DNA of 64,000 nt from Pseudomonas sp. 6D_7.1_Bac1 (GCF_025465945.1 NZ_JANLNW010000020.1:62001-126000), one strand, 5' to 3'. Shown: positions 1-10,039, numbered from the stretch's first letter. The notes: generated from the letters alone by a model not told the origin. Translations and numbers: made by a program.

Positions 1-744
1 GTGGCGCTGTATCAGGCGATCCGTGCCGAGCCGGAAATCGATTGGGTGCCGCGGGTGAAGATCTTCGCCGGCAAGGCGGCGGCCAGTTATCACCAGGCCA
101 AGCTGATCATCAAACTGACCAACGACATCGCCCGCACGGTTAACAACGACCCGACCGTGCGCGGTTTGTTGAAAGTGGTGTTCTTGCCCAACTACAACGT
201 CAGCCTGGCGGAGAGCATCATTCCGGCGGCCGACCTGTCGGAGCAGATCTCCACCGCCGGTTTCGAAGCGTCGGGCACCAGCAACATGAAATTCGGTCTC
301 AACGGCGCGCTGACCATTGGCACGCTGGACGGTGCCAACGTGGAAATGTGTGAGCGCATTGGTGCCGAGCATATGTTCATCTTCGGTCTGAGCGCCCAAC
401 AGGTTGAGGCGCGCAAGCAGAATCATGAGTTCTACGCCGCGCCGGATATCGCCGCCTCTCGTCGACTGGGTGATGTGCTACAAGCGATTCGCGGCGGGGT
501 GTTCTCACCGGATGAGCCGTCGCGTTATACCGGGATGATCGATTCGTTGATCGAATATGACCGGTTCCTGGTCTGCGCCGACTTCGATTCCTACTGGTAT
601 GCCCAGGCACGGGTTGAAGAGCATTGGCACGACTCGAAGGAATGGTGGCGCTCGGCGGTACTCAACAGTGCGCGGATGGGCTGGTTCTCGTCCGACCGGA
701 CCATTCGCGAGTACGCCACGGATATCTGGAAAGCGCTGGAGTAA
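1..744 (+). CDS. glgP: Glycogen/starch/maltodextrin phosphorylase, C-terminal part (5' end outside window)
   Basis: This is the last 247 codons of a glycogen phosphorylase. The reading frame is open from the first base, so the true start lies upstream. The enzyme splits alpha-1,4-glucans with phosphate to give glucose-1-phosphate in the cytoplasm. The fragment contains the family's PLP-site block: FLPNYNVSLAE near residues 61-71, then EASGTSNMKF, whose lysine (about residue 97 of the fragment) is the expected PLP Schiff-base residue. The GALTIGTLDGANVEM stretch follows. The C-terminus looks intact and ends normally. Full-length family members are about 800 residues, so roughly 70% is missing only because of the window edge. 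Confidence 0.93.
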   Translation: MALYQAIRAEPEIDWVPRVKIFAGKAAASYHQAKLIIKLTNDIARTVNNDPTVRGLLKVVFLPNYNVSLAESIIPAADLSEQISTAGFEASGTSNMKFGLNGALTIGTLDGANVEMCERIGAEHMFIFGLSAQQVEARKQNHEFYAAPDIAASRRLGDVLQAIRGGVFSPDEPSRYTGMIDSLIEYDRFLVCADFDSYWYAQARVEEHWHDSKEWWRSAVLNSARMGWFSSDRTIREYATDIWKALE

Positions 745-891
745 CTTTTAGCAATAATTGCGAGCAAGGCCCAACGGTTGTTGGGCCGGATCGATATACT
801 AAGCAGCAGTTTTGCCGGATGTTTCAGTGTCAGCCAGAGTTTCTGACCTCTCCGGACTCGCCCGGCAATGGGCCGCTTAGGGATATTGACC

Positions 892-3800
892 ATGCAATGG
901 ATTTTCATGCTGATTGGGCTGGTGCTGGGCTGGGTGCTCGATGAGTCTTTGAGTGAGGCGTTGATTGGCGCACTGATGGGGCTTGGTGCAGGCCAGGCGT
1001 TTGTGCTGAGGCGCCTGAATTCGCAAGCGACCGAGCAGCGTAGTCAGCTGGAGCGGGCGCAGGTTGCCCTCGGTGTGGTCGAGCAGCGGCTGGCGTTGCT
1101 GGAAACCCATGGCATCAATGCCGCGCCGGTTGCTGAGCCGGCGACTGCCAGTGAGCCAACACCTGCTGCTGAAATCATCGTTGACCAAGCGCCTGAGCCT
1201 GGCCCGGCACCGTTGCCTGCCGCGCAGGAACTGGTCTGGGAATTGCCGCCCGAATTCGAGCCGGTGCAGGCAAACATTGCGCCTGAGCCTGCCGATCTCT
1301 GGACTTCGCAACCCAGCGAACCGCAACAACCTGCCGCACCCCGTGGCCCGAATCTGATCGAACGCGGCATCGCCGCCGCGCGCAATTGGCTGTTCGGCGG
1401 CAACACCGTGCTGCGGGTTGGCGTGGTGCTGTTGTTCTTCGGTCTGGCGTTCCTGCTGCGTTACGCCACCGAAGGCATGGTGGTGCCGATTGAAGTGCGT
1501 TACGCCGGGGTCGCTGCGGCGGCGCTGGCCTTGCTGGGGCTGGGGTGGTGGCTGCGGCTGCGTAACACCAACTACGCGCTGATCCTTCAGGGCACCGGCA
1601 TCGCCGTGCTGTACCTGACGGTGTTCGCCGCCATGCGCTTGCACCCGTTGCTCGATCCGACGGCGGCGTTGGGCCTGCTGGTGGTGGTGACGATCTTCTC
1701 GGCGATTCTGGCGATCACCCAGGACTCGCTGGCCCTGGCCTGCGCTGCGGCGTTGGGCGGGTTTGCCGCGCCGATCCTGACGTCCACTGGCGCCGGCAAC
1801 CATGTCGCGCTGTTCAGCTATTTCGCCTTGCTCAATGCCGGTATTCTCGCCATTGCCTGGTTCAAGGCCTGGCGTCTGCTGAACCTGATCGGCTTTGCCG
1901 GCACCTTCGGTATCGGTTTCGCCTGGGGCCTGCGTTCTTACACGCCGGAACTGCTGTGGAGCACCGAGCCGTTTCTGATTGTGTTTTTCCTGATGTACCT
2001 GGCGATTGGCTTGTTGTTCGCTCGTCGCAAATTGCTCGAAATGAGCGATGCGCCAGAGGATGACAGCCGTGAGGCGTTGTTGCGCTGGTCGGCCCGCAAG
2101 GGGGACTACGTCGACGGCACCATGCTGTTCGGTCCGCCGCTGCTGGGCTTCGGTTTGCAGTTCGCGCTGATCCATCATCTGGAGTTTGCCGCTGCGTTCA
2201 GCGCGTTGGCGTTGGGCATCGTTTACATGGGTCTGGCGCGTTTTCTCAGCGGCGGTCGGGCCTTGCTGCTGGCGGAGACCTGCCTGGCGCTGGGGGTGAT
2301 TTTCGCCAGCCTGGCGATTCCGTTGGGCCTGGATGCGCGCTGGACGGCGGCTGCCTGGGCGGTGGAGGGCGCTGGAATCTTCTGGCTCGGCCTGCGTCAG
2401 CATCGGCCGTTGGCGCGGGCATTTGCCCTGTTGTTGCAACTGGGCTCGGCGCTGGCGTTTCTCAGCAAATTGAGCCTGGGCGACAGCAGCCTGCTGGATG
2501 GCGCACTGCTTGGTGCGTTGATGCTCGGCGTGGCATTGCTGTTCAGTTTCTATCACTTGCGCAACGCTTCCCCTGAGCAAACCTCGGTCTGGGAACGCAA
2601 GGGCTTGCCGGTGTTGGCCTGTGCCGGACTGACATTCCTTTATCTGCTGGCGCCGCTGTTTTTCTTCACCCACGGCACCGCAATCAGCTGGGCGCTGGCC
2701 GGTTTGGCGACGTTGTTTGTCGGTTTGCGTCTGCAATCGCGGACCTTCCTGTTCACCGCGTTTGCCGTGCAACTGCTCGGCGGCGTGTTGTTCCTGCTGC
2801 GGCTGCAAGGCGCCAGCGGTGAGGAAGCGGCGGTGTTCAGCGCTGGCTGGAACGGTTTGCTCACCGCTTCGTTGATTGGCCTGGCGCTGATCGGCGGGAT
2901 GCTGTTTGCCGCCCGCGACGACATGGTGCGCAGTGACGCGCGATTGCTGCGTGGGCTGTCGGTGGTGTTGCTGGCCGGTTTGGTGCTGATCAACCTGGCG
3001 GTGTTGTTCGTGTTGCCATGGCAAACGGCGAGCGCGGTGTGGGCGGCCAGCGGTCTGTTGATCATCTGGCTGAGCCTGTACTTGCAGCAGCGGGTGAGTT
3101 TTGTCTTTGGCTTGTTGTTGCAGGTGATCGGCGGCGCGGCGTTTTTGATCGCCGGACCCGAACTGCTCGGGCCGCTCGGCAGCGAAGGCCTGCGGCCACT
3201 GGGCCACAGCGGTTTCTGGACACCCATGGTGCTCGGGCTGGCAGCGATGGTTGGTGCCTGGCGCTTGCAGCTTGGCAATCACGCGAGCGCGTTTGATGCC
3301 TTGAGTTTGCGCCGCTTGTCCGAGTTGCTGTTGATGTGGGGCGCGGCCTGGTGGGCACTGGCGTTGATCAGCGAAGTGCTGCGTTTTGCGCCGCTGAACC
3401 TGCAAGCCACGCTGTTGCTGGGCATTGCGGCGCTGAGTGTCGCGTTGTGGACGTGGCTGGCCTTGCGGCTGAAATGGCCGACGATGGGCGTACTCTGCAC
3501 CTTGTTGATGCCGGCAGCGGCGTTGGTGTTGGTCGCGGCCTGGCATTCGCGTTATCACCCAGCGGCCAATCTCGGTTGGCTGGCGTGGGCGGCGGTGTTC
3601 GTGGTGCATTTCATTTCGCTGCGACGTTTGGCTCCGATGCTTCCCGCGCAGGTATTGAGCGCCGCTCATGTGCTGGGTTGCTGGCTGTTGATCGGCGTGT
3701 TGGCGCTGGAGCTGCGTTACGGTTTGCTGGTGTTGTCCGAGCAGTACAACGCCTGGCGCTGGCTGGGTTGGGCGATTCTGCCGAGCCTGTACCTGGTGTT

Positions 3801-4485
3801 GATGGCTGCGCCGCGGGCCTGGCCATGGCCGATGTCGGCCCATGCCCGCGAATACCGGGTGTACGCCGCATTGCCGCTGGCGCTGCTGATGCTCGGCTGG
3901 TTCTGGTTGGCGAACATCGTCAGCGACGGCACCGCCGAACCGCTGCCTTACTTGCCGCTGCTTAACCCACTGGAAATCGGCCTGCTGTTTGCCTTGTTCG
4001 GCGTGTATGTCTGGTCGCGCAGTGCGGTCAGTCAATTAGCGATTCGCGCCGATTATGCCGAGCGTGCCACGCACGTGGTGGCCGGGGTTTCGCTGTTCGC
4101 TTTCTTCACCGCGCTGGTGATGCGCAGCGCTCACCATTGGGGCGGCGTGCCGTTTGAGCTGGATGCCATGCTGGAGTCGATGCTGGTGCAGGCCGGTCTG
4201 TCGATCGTCTGGACCCTGATCGCCCTGAGCCTGATGATCGGCGGGCATTTGCGCCATCGTCGGGAGGTCTGGCTGGTGGGGGCGGGGCTGATCGCGCTGG
4301 TGGTCGCCAAACTGATCTTTGTTGAATTGAGCAACCGCGGCGGGCTGGCGCGGATCGTGTCGTTTATCGGCGTGGGCGTGTTGCTGCTGGTGGTGGGCTA
4401 TTTCGCGCCGTTGCCGCCCAAGCGCGCTGAAGCACCGGCTGAGCCTGAAAAGCCGACCAATGAATCTGAAGGAGTGTCATCTTGA
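892..4485 (+). CDS. DUF2339 family large polytopic membrane protein
   Basis: A 1197-residue integral membrane protein of the DUF2339 family; its biochemical role is unknown to me. It has an N-terminal hydrophobic segment (MQWIFMLIGLVLGWVL) and a coiled stretch with Arg/Gln/Glu (about 35-75). A Pro/Ala/Glu-rich linker follows (about 80-165), then more than twenty hydrophobic helices to residue 1175 and a charged tail. I prefer ATG 892 to the ATG at 868, because the hydrophobic segment begins there and family members usually start with it. The stop codon overlaps the TTG start of the next gene by four bases, so the two are translationally coupled. DUF2339-DUF3999 pairing suggests a joint envelope function; that is inference. 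Confidence 0.85.
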   Translation: MQWIFMLIGLVLGWVLDESLSEALIGALMGLGAGQAFVLRRLNSQATEQRSQLERAQVALGVVEQRLALLETHGINAAPVAEPATASEPTPAAEIIVDQAPEPGPAPLPAAQELVWELPPEFEPVQANIAPEPADLWTSQPSEPQQPAAPRGPNLIERGIAAARNWLFGGNTVLRVGVVLLFFGLAFLLRYATEGMVVPIEVRYAGVAAAALALLGLGWWLRLRNTNYALILQGTGIAVLYLTVFAAMRLHPLLDPTAALGLLVVVTIFSAILAITQDSLALACAAALGGFAAPILTSTGAGNHVALFSYFALLNAGILAIAWFKAWRLLNLIGFAGTFGIGFAWGLRSYTPELLWSTEPFLIVFFLMYLAIGLLFARRKLLEMSDAPEDDSREALLRWSARKGDYVDGTMLFGPPLLGFGLQFALIHHLEFAAAFSALALGIVYMGLARFLSGGRALLLAETCLALGVIFASLAIPLGLDARWTAAAWAVEGAGIFWLGLRQHRPLARAFALLLQLGSALAFLSKLSLGDSSLLDGALLGALMLGVALLFSFYHLRNASPEQTSVWERKGLPVLACAGLTFLYLLAPLFFFTHGTAISWALAGLATLFVGLRLQSRTFLFTAFAVQLLGGVLFLLRLQGASGEEAAVFSAGWNGLLTASLIGLALIGGMLFAARDDMVRSDARLLRGLSVVLLAGLVLINLAVLFVLPWQTASAVWAASGLLIIWLSLYLQQRVSFVFGLLLQVIGGAAFLIAGPELLGPLGSEGLRPLGHSGFWTPMVLGLAAMVGAWRLQLGNHASAFDALSLRRLSELLLMWGAAWWALALISEVLRFAPLNLQATLLLGIAALSVALWTWLALRLKWPTMGVLCTLLMPAAALVLVAAWHSRYHPAANLGWLAWAAVFVVHFISLRRLAPMLPAQVLSAAHVLGCWLLIGVLALELRYGLLVLSEQYNAWRWLGWAILPSLYLVLMAAPRAWPWPMSAHAREYRVYAALPLALLMLGWFWLANIVSDGTAEPLPYLPLLNPLEIGLLFALFGVYVWSRSAVSQLAIRADYAERATHVVAGVSLFAFFTALVMRSAHHWGGVPFELDAMLESMLVQAGLSIVWTLIALSLMIGGHLRHRREVWLVGAGLIALVVAKLIFVELSNRGGLARIVSFIGVGVLLLVVGYFAPLPPKRAEAPAEPEKPTNESEGVSS

Positions 4486-5846
4486 ATCTGAAGTTGTCGC
4501 TGGGCGCTGTTGGACTTTGTGCGGCACTGTCGGCCCATGCTCAGGAAACCCCGGCGGATTTCACCACGCAAGTGCCTCTGAGCCTGAGCGGCGAGGGGCC
4601 TTGGTATCGCCTCGAATTGCCGCTGGCGGTGCAATTGAATGCACGCCAGACCGATCTCAGCGACGTGCGAGTGTTCAACGCTGCCGGCGAGGCGCAGGCC
4701 TATTCGCTGGCGCGGGAGCAGGCGCAGAGTCGTGAAAATCGTGTGGTGAATGACGTTAAGTGGTTCCCGCTTTATGACTCGGCCGACTCCAGCGCAGCGG
4801 TGCCAAGCGTGCGAGTGCAGTCGAACGCCAACGGCACGCTGGTGCAAGTCCAGCCTTCAAGCCAGCTCGAAGCCGGCGAAGAAGTGCTGCGTGGCTGGTT
4901 GCTGGACGCCAGCGCGATCAAGGCGCCGTTGCAACAGTTGGTCCTTGACTGGACCAGCGAACGCGATGGCTTCCAGCGTTTCAGTATCGAGGCCAGTGAC
5001 GACTTGCAGCATTGGCAACCCTGGGGTGATGGGCAGGTGGCGCGGCTGTCGTTCGCCGACGAACGGGTCGAGCAGCATGAAGTGAATTTGCCGGGGCAAA
5101 GTGCGCGTTATCTGCGCTTGCTGTGGAAAACCCCAGAGGCAGCGCCCATGCTGACCTCGGCGCAACTGCAAAGCGCCAGTTCCAGCTACCTGCCGCAACC
5201 GTTGGTCTGGTCCGAACCGTTGGCCGGCAGCAGCACGAAGGCCGGTGAATACACCTGGCAGTTGCCGATGGGTTTGAGTGTCGAGCGCTTGCAGGTCGAG
5301 TTGAGTCAGGCCAACAGCCTGGCGCCGGTCACCCTGTCGGGGCGTCGCGAAAGCAGCCTGCCGTGGCAAAACTTGAGCAGCGGCTTGCTCTATCGGTTGA
5401 CGCAGAATGGCCAGGACGTGGTGCAGAACCAATTGCAGGTGCCTGGCCAGGTGGTGCAACAGTTGAAACTGACCGTCGATGAGCGCGGCGGTGGCTTGGG
5501 CGCACAAGCTCCAGCCGTGCGTTTTGCCGTACGCTCGACGCAGGTGGTGTTCCTCGCTCGCGGGGCGGGACCGTACACGCTGGCGCTGGGTAGCGCGACG
5601 GTGAAAGCGGCGAGTTTGCCCCTGTCGACGCTGATTCCCGATTACAGCCCCAAGCGGTTGGCGACCTTGGGGCAGGCCAAGGTCGATGGCGGGGCGGTGG
5701 TGACTTCGTCGCTTACGGCGGTGACACCGATTGCGACCGGCACGAATTGGAAGAAGATCGGCCTGTGGGCGGTGCTCTTGCTCGGTGTGGCAGGTTTGGC
5801 GGGAATGGCGTTCAGCCTGCTGCGCAAGCCGCCTGCTGAAAATTGA
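4482..5846 (+). CDS. DUF3999 family protein (secreted/membrane-anchored)
   Basis: A 454-residue protein matching the DUF3999 family. It has a signal peptide (MNLKLSLGAVGLCAALSAHAQ, first about 21 residues), a long beta-rich periplasmic region, and one C-terminal transmembrane helix (WAVLLLGVAGLAGMAFSLL) followed by a short basic tail. This topology places most of it in the periplasm, anchored at its C-terminus. The start is an unusual TTG at 4482, chosen because GGAG lies at a proper distance upstream, the signal peptide begins there, and it overlaps the stop of the DUF2339 gene (TTGA). No catalytic motif is evident. Function unknown; probably works with its upstream partner. Confidence 0.82.
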   Translation: MNLKLSLGAVGLCAALSAHAQETPADFTTQVPLSLSGEGPWYRLELPLAVQLNARQTDLSDVRVFNAAGEAQAYSLAREQAQSRENRVVNDVKWFPLYDSADSSAAVPSVRVQSNANGTLVQVQPSSQLEAGEEVLRGWLLDASAIKAPLQQLVLDWTSERDGFQRFSIEASDDLQHWQPWGDGQVARLSFADERVEQHEVNLPGQSARYLRLLWKTPEAAPMLTSAQLQSASSSYLPQPLVWSEPLAGSSTKAGEYTWQLPMGLSVERLQVELSQANSLAPVTLSGRRESSLPWQNLSSGLLYRLTQNGQDVVQNQLQVPGQVVQQLKLTVDERGGGLGAQAPAVRFAVRSTQVVFLARGAGPYTLALGSATVKAASLPLSTLIPDYSPKRLATLGQAKVDGGAVVTSSLTAVTPIATGTNWKKIGLWAVLLLGVAGLAGMAFSLLRKPPAEN

Positions 5847-5866
5847 GCGTGGGTGCTTTGCACCCA

Positions 5867-5929
5867 ATCGCGAGCAGGCTCGCTCCCACAAGGACACCGC
5901 TAACCTGTGGGAGCGAGCCTGCTCGCGAA
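5867..5929. repeat. REP doublet (REPIN-like), two inverted units
   Basis: Two inverted copies of the window's common REP unit (core GAGCGAGCCTGCTCGC, each about 24 bp) lie at 5867-5890 and 5906-5929, here with the CCCACA ends facing each other. They sit directly after the DUF3999 stop codon and may act as a 3' mRNA-stabilising or terminator-like structure. Pseudomonas REPs are mobilised by RAYT transposases; no RAYT gene is in the window. Confidence 0.9.
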
Positions 5930-6116
5930 GGCGGCCTGATTGCCGCCAAAAATCTTCAATCGGCCACTATTCTTCAAGCCACAACTATCTCGATTCGAAC
6001 TACGCTCAACCCCGCGCATGAACTCTATCGAGTGAATCTCGTCTGATAGGAGGAATTGCGCCTCGACTCGCGTTAAACTGCGCGGGTTTTTAGTCCCCAT
6101 TCCTCCGGAGCCTTCC

Positions 6117-7127
6117 ATGTCCCGCGTTACCCTGAGTCGCTATTTGATTGAGCAGACCCGTAGCAACAACACGCCTGCCGATCTGCGCTTTCTGATCGAA
6201 GTCGTGGCGCGTGCTTGCAAGGAAATCAGCCACGCTGTCTCCAAAGGCGCCCTGGGTGGTGTTCTGGGCAGCATGGGCACTGAAAACGTGCAAGGCGAAG
6301 TCCAGAAGAAGCTCGACGTGATCTCCAACGAGATCCTGCTCGAAGCCAACGAATGGGGCGGTCACCTGGCCGGCATGGCGTCCGAAGAAATGGACAATGC
6401 CTACCAGATCCCGGGCAAATACCCGAAAGGCGCCTACCTGCTGGTATTCGACCCACTGGACGGTTCGTCGAACATCGATATCAACGCGCCGGTCGGTACT
6501 ATCTTCTCAGTGCTGCGTTGCCCGAACGAATACCTGAGCCAGAACGAACCCTTGAACGAAAAGGCTTTCCTGCAGCCAGGCACCGAACAGGTAGCCGCCG
6601 GTTATGCCATCTACGGCCCGCAAACCATGTTGGTGCTGACCCTGGGTGATGGCGTGAAAGGCTTTACCCTGGACCGTGAAATGGGCAGCTTCGTGCTGAC
6701 TCATGAAGACATCAAGATCCCGTCCTCCACTCAGGAATTCGCGATCAACATGTCCAACCAGCGTCACTGGGAAGCACCGGTACAACGCTACGTCGGCGAA
6801 CTGCTGGCTGGTGAAGAAGGCCCGCTGAAAAAGAACTACAACATGCGCTGGGTCGCCGCGATGGTGGCCGACGTGCACCGCATCCTGACCCGTGGCGGCG
6901 TGTTCATGTACCCACGTGACAGCCGCGAGCCTTCCAAGCCGGGCAAGTTGCGTCTGATGTACGAAGCCAACCCGATGTCGTTCCTGGTTGAACAGGCCGG
7001 CGGCGCTTCCACCGACGGTCACCAGCGTATTCTCGACATCAAGCCGGAAGGCCTGCACCAGCGTGTAGCGGTGTTCCTGGGCTCGAAAGAAGAAGTTGAA
7101 CGCGCCACGGCTTACCACAAGGAATAA
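6117..7127 (+). CDS. fbp: Fructose-1,6-bisphosphatase class I
   Basis: A 336-residue class I fructose-1,6-bisphosphatase that hydrolyses fructose-1,6-bisphosphate to fructose-6-phosphate in gluconeogenesis (cytoplasm, Mg-dependent). The metal/phosphate-binding motif FDPLDGSSN is at residues 111-119. The E-x-N motif of the family's active site ([10 protein letters not shown]) is near 71-80, and the substrate-binding region with [10 protein letters not shown] is near the C-terminus. Length is normal for the family. The ATG at 6117 follows a CCGGAG Shine-Dalgarno. The gene ends four bases before a DUF924 gene, so the two form a small operon. Gluconeogenesis is expected to be important in a Pseudomonas using amino acids. 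Confidence 0.97.
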   Translation: MSRVTLSRYLIEQTRSNNTPADLRFLIEVVARACKEISHAVSKGALGGVLGSMGTENVQGEVQKKLDVISNEILLEANEWGGHLAGMASEEMDNAYQIPGKYPKGAYLLVFDPLDGSSNIDINAPVGTIFSVLRCPNEYLSQNEPLNEKAFLQPGTEQVAAGYAIYGPQTMLVLTLGDGVKGFTLDREMGSFVLTHEDIKIPSSTQEFAINMSNQRHWEAPVQRYVGELLAGEEGPLKKNYNMRWVAAMVADVHRILTRGGVFMYPRDSREPSKPGKLRLMYEANPMSFLVEQAGGASTDGHQRILDIKPEGLHQRVAVFLGSKEEVERATAYHKE

Positions 7128-7130
7128 ACC

Positions 7131-7733
7131 ATGACCGCGCCCTGGCAGCCGTTGCTTGATTGGTGGTTCGGTTCAGCCGACAAACCTGATGAAGTGGCGG
7201 CGCAAATGGGCAAGTTGTGGTTCGGTAAGCGTGACAGCCAGGACCTCGAAGCGCGTACGCGTTTCGGGGATCTGGTGGAACAGGCACTGGCCGGCGGATT
7301 GACCGAGTGGACGCAACGTCCCGAAGGTTGGCTGGCCCTGGTGTTGTTGCTCGACCAGTTACCGCGAATGATCTTTCGCGAAAGTCCAAAATCCTTTGCA
7401 GGCGACTTGAGGGCCCAGGCTCTGGTCGCGCAAGGCATTGCTGCGGATTTCGATCGGCAATTGCTGCCTATTCAGCGTGTGTTCATCTACCTGGTGTTCG
7501 AGCACTGCGAGCATCTGGCGGTGCAGAACGAAGCCATCTCGCGGTTTACAGAGCTGATGAATCAGCAACCCGAGGCTGATCGCGCGGTGTTTGCCGATAA
7601 CCTCGATTACGCCGAACGGCATCAGAAAATCATCGCCCGGTTTGGGCGGTTTCCCCATCGCAATGCGGTGTTGGGAAGGGAGTCTACGGCTGAGGAACTG
7701 GAGTTTCTTGCAGGACCTGGATCACGGTTCTAG
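7131..7733 (+). CDS. DUF924 family protein
   Basis: A 200-residue soluble protein of the DUF924 family, all-alpha by composition with TPR-like character. The family signature parts WWFG near the N-terminus, LVLLLDQLPRMIFR near the middle and FGRFPHRNAVLGRESTAEE near the end are visible. No signal peptide or membrane segment is seen. It begins three bases after fbp, so it is probably cotranscribed with it. The biochemical role of this family is not known to me. Length is typical, and start ATG 7131 is well supported by the tight spacing. Confidence 0.88.
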   Translation: MTAPWQPLLDWWFGSADKPDEVAAQMGKLWFGKRDSQDLEARTRFGDLVEQALAGGLTEWTQRPEGWLALVLLLDQLPRMIFRESPKSFAGDLRAQALVAQGIAADFDRQLLPIQRVFIYLVFEHCEHLAVQNEAISRFTELMNQQPEADRAVFADNLDYAERHQKIIARFGRFPHRNAVLGRESTAEELEFLAGPGSRF

Positions 7734-7759
7734 CTATTCGTTGTTGCTGATGCCGCCAT

Positions 7760-7846
7760 CGTCGGAACGCCGCCCGGAGCCGGCTCGCTCCCACAGTGGA
7801 TCTCTAGCGCGACAAAGATTCATGTGGGAGCGAGCCTGCTCGCGAT
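7760..7846. repeat. REP doublet with one mosaic arm
   Basis: The right arm (7823-7846) is the standard REP unit. The left arm (about 7760-7796) keeps only the CTCGCTCCCACA half; its other half is replaced by CGCCGCCCGGAGCCGG. The same mosaic arrangement recurs at 46407-46444. It separates the DUF924 gene from the convergent chemoreceptor gene. Confidence 0.8.
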
Positions 7847-7864
7847 GGGGCCTTCAAGGGCGCG

Positions 7865-9757
7865 TCAGATTCTGAAACTACCCACCAACTGCTTCAACCG
7901 CGCCGCTTGCTGCTCAAGATCGGCGCACGCGCGCAAGGTCGATTGCAGGTTCTCCACGCCTTCCTGGTTCAGGGTGTTGATTTCGGTGATGTCGACGTTG
8001 ATCGACTCGACCACGGCGGTTTGCTCTTCGGTAGCGGTGGCCACCGATTGGTTCATGCCGTCGATTTCGCCGATGCGCTGGGTCACGCTGCCCAGGCGCT
8101 CGCCGGCCTGGTTGGCGATGCCGACGCTGCTTTCGCTCTGACGCTGGCTGTCGGTCATGATGGCGACGGCCTCACGGGCGCCGACTTGCAGCTCTTCAAT
8201 CATCTTCTGCACTTGCTGCGCTGAATCCTGGGTGCGATGAGCGAGGTTGCGCACTTCGTCGGCAACCACCGCAAAACCGCGTCCGGCCTCACCCGCGCGA
8301 GCGGCTTCGATGGCGGCGTTGAGGGCTAGCAGGTTGGTCTGTTGCGAGATGCTGGTGATCACTTCGAGGATCTGCCCGATGTTCACCGTGTTGCTGTTCA
8401 GCGTTTCGATGTTGCCGCACGAGTCGCTGATTTTTACCGACAGTTGCTGCATCGCCGCGATGGTTTTATCCACGACTTGCTGGCCGTCTTCGGCCAGGCT
8501 GCGGGCGTCGCTGGAGTGCTGTGAGGCGAGGGCGGCGTTCTGGGCGATTTCCTGGGCGGCGGCGCCGAGCTGGTTGATTGCCGCGGCCACGCTGCTGGTA
8601 CGCGAGGCTTGCTGGTCGGAATTGAACATCGACGAGTTGGAGGCGCTGACTACACGCAGGGCGACTTCGTTGACCTGGCCGGTGGCCGATGCCACTTCGC
8701 GGATCGAGGTGTGAATACGTTCGACGAAACGGTTGAACGAGGTGCCCAGTGCTCCGAATTCGTCCTGGCCGTGAATGGTCAGGCGTTTGGTCAGGTCGCC
8801 TTCACCTTCGGCGATGTCATGCATGGCGCGGCCCATGGTCAGCAGCGGTTGCATCAAGACCCGGATCAGCATGCCGAGCAGTGTGATGATGATCACCACG
8901 GCAATCACCATGGCGATGATCGCCGAGGTGCGGAACTCGCTGAGCATCGAGAACGCGGTGTCCTGATCGAGCACCAGTGCCACGTACCAGTCAGCCGACG
9001 GCACGCCGTTGACGTGAGTGAAGGAGATGAACTGGCTCTTGCCGTCCACTTCGACTTCCTTCATGCCGGGGCTGACCTTCGGCGCACCAGCGGGATAGGC
9101 CTCGGCGAGGCTTTTGAGCACCAGTTTGCTGTCTGGGTGAATCAGGATCTTGCCGTCGCTACTGACGATGAACGCGTGGCCGTGGCCGCCGAAATTCAGC
9201 GAGTTGATGATGGCGCTGACGCTGCTCAGGTCGATGTCTGCACCGGCCACACCAATCATTTGGTTCTGATGCTGTACCGGCGTTGCAACGGTGATCACCA
9301 GCTTGCCTGAAGAGGCGGCGATGTAGGGTTCGGTGACGATGGTCTGCTGCGCGCTGTTGGCGGCTTTGTACCAGCCACGGGCGCGTGGGTCGTAGTCTGC
9401 TGCGCGATTGCCGGCCGGTACCGAGAACATCACGCCGTCGGCACCGCCGAAGTAGCTCAACTGAAAGTTGCTGGTGTAGGCCGGCAGGCCGACGGCGCGT
9501 TTCAGGTTGTCCAGCGCAGGGCCGTCGACGGCCACTTGCTGGGCCAGCGATTGCAGCAACTGGATGCGACTTTCCAGCCAGGTCTGGATATTACTGGTGG
9601 TCAGGCTGCCGAGTTCCTGCATCGAGGATTCGGTGCTGCTGCGCAGGGTTTGGCGCTGGCGGTAGTCGTTGAACAGAATGAAACAGGCGAATGCTACTGC
9701 GACCACGAGGGCAGCGGCGAGCAGGATCTTGTGGCTGAATTTCATGTTTCTGGTCAT
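7865..9757 (-). CDS. Methyl-accepting chemotaxis protein with periplasmic dCache sensor
   Basis: A transmembrane chemoreceptor of about 630 residues. It has TM1 ([19 protein letters not shown]), a periplasmic double-Cache domain of about 240 residues, TM2 ([19 protein letters not shown]), a HAMP domain, and a cytoplasmic signalling hairpin with the conserved tip [19 protein letters not shown]. The sensor carries the amino-acid-binding motif of dCache_1AA receptors at the exact spacing known for PctA (Y, +5 R, +7 W, +8 Y, +23 Y, +52 D), but the Asp expected at +25 is Ala. It probably senses amino acids or amines, and the change may shift specificity. No pentapeptide methyltransferase tether is seen at the C-terminus. 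Start is uncertain: ATG 9757 is preferred, but TTG 9787 or ATG 9745 are possible because no strong ribosome-binding site is visible. Confidence 0.9.
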   Translation of the reverse strand: MTRNMKFSHKILLAAALVVAVAFACFILFNDYRQRQTLRSSTESSMQELGSLTTSNIQTWLESRIQLLQSLAQQVAVDGPALDNLKRAVGLPAYTSNFQLSYFGGADGVMFSVPAGNRAADYDPRARGWYKAANSAQQTIVTEPYIAASSGKLVITVATPVQHQNQMIGVAGADIDLSSVSAIINSLNFGGHGHAFIVSSDGKILIHPDSKLVLKSLAEAYPAGAPKVSPGMKEVEVDGKSQFISFTHVNGVPSADWYVALVLDQDTAFSMLSEFRTSAIIAMVIAVVIIITLLGMLIRVLMQPLLTMGRAMHDIAEGEGDLTKRLTIHGQDEFGALGTSFNRFVERIHTSIREVASATGQVNEVALRVVSASNSSMFNSDQQASRTSSVAAAINQLGAAAQEIAQNAALASQHSSDARSLAEDGQQVVDKTIAAMQQLSVKISDSCGNIETLNSNTVNIGQILEVITSISQQTNLLALNAAIEAARAGEAGRGFAVVADEVRNLAHRTQDSAQQVQKMIEELQVGAREAVAIMTDSQRQSESSVGIANQAGERLGSVTQRIGEIDGMNQSVATATEEQTAVVESINVDITEINTLNQEGVENLQSTLRACADLEQQAARLKQLVGSFRI

Positions 9758-9965
9758 TAGAGGCGCTACCGCGGAAGGGCTGATCAACGAGGAGCGTCAA
9801 ATTGCCACAGGGGCAGGCTTGGCGCTGCTTCTATGTCGACAGGCCAGCGCCAAAGATTAGGCGGGTTTCACGAAAACCGACGAAATACCGGTCAATGTGA
9901 AAAAGTGCCTGATTTTGGGGCGAAATGCCGATTTCGCCCTTCAAGAAATACCCGGTGCCGGGGGG

Positions 9966-10001
9966 AACCAGAAGGAGGTTTTCTCTTCTAAGCTTCTGGT
10001 T
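9966..10001. other. Perfect 9-bp inverted repeat enclosing a Shine-Dalgarno-like sequence
   Basis: AACCAGAAG at 9966-9974 is repeated inverted as CTTCTGGTT at 9993-10001 with an 18-base loop. AAGGAGG lies across the left arm and loop, yet no start codon follows at a usable distance. It is 39 bases before the DUF3862 lipoprotein gene and could be a leader hairpin. The rest of 9788-10039 shows no gene I can support. Confidence 0.45.
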
Positions 10002-10039
10002 GGCAGCCATGCCTTCCCCCTCTTTCCAGGAGTTACACC

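Noticed and set aside
877..4035. A 1052-codon open frame on the minus strand opposite the DUF2339 gene
   Set aside because: Its Gln/Arg/His-rich composition is what the complement of a Leu/Ala-rich membrane gene gives; the plus-strand frame has the family match and coupling to the next gene.
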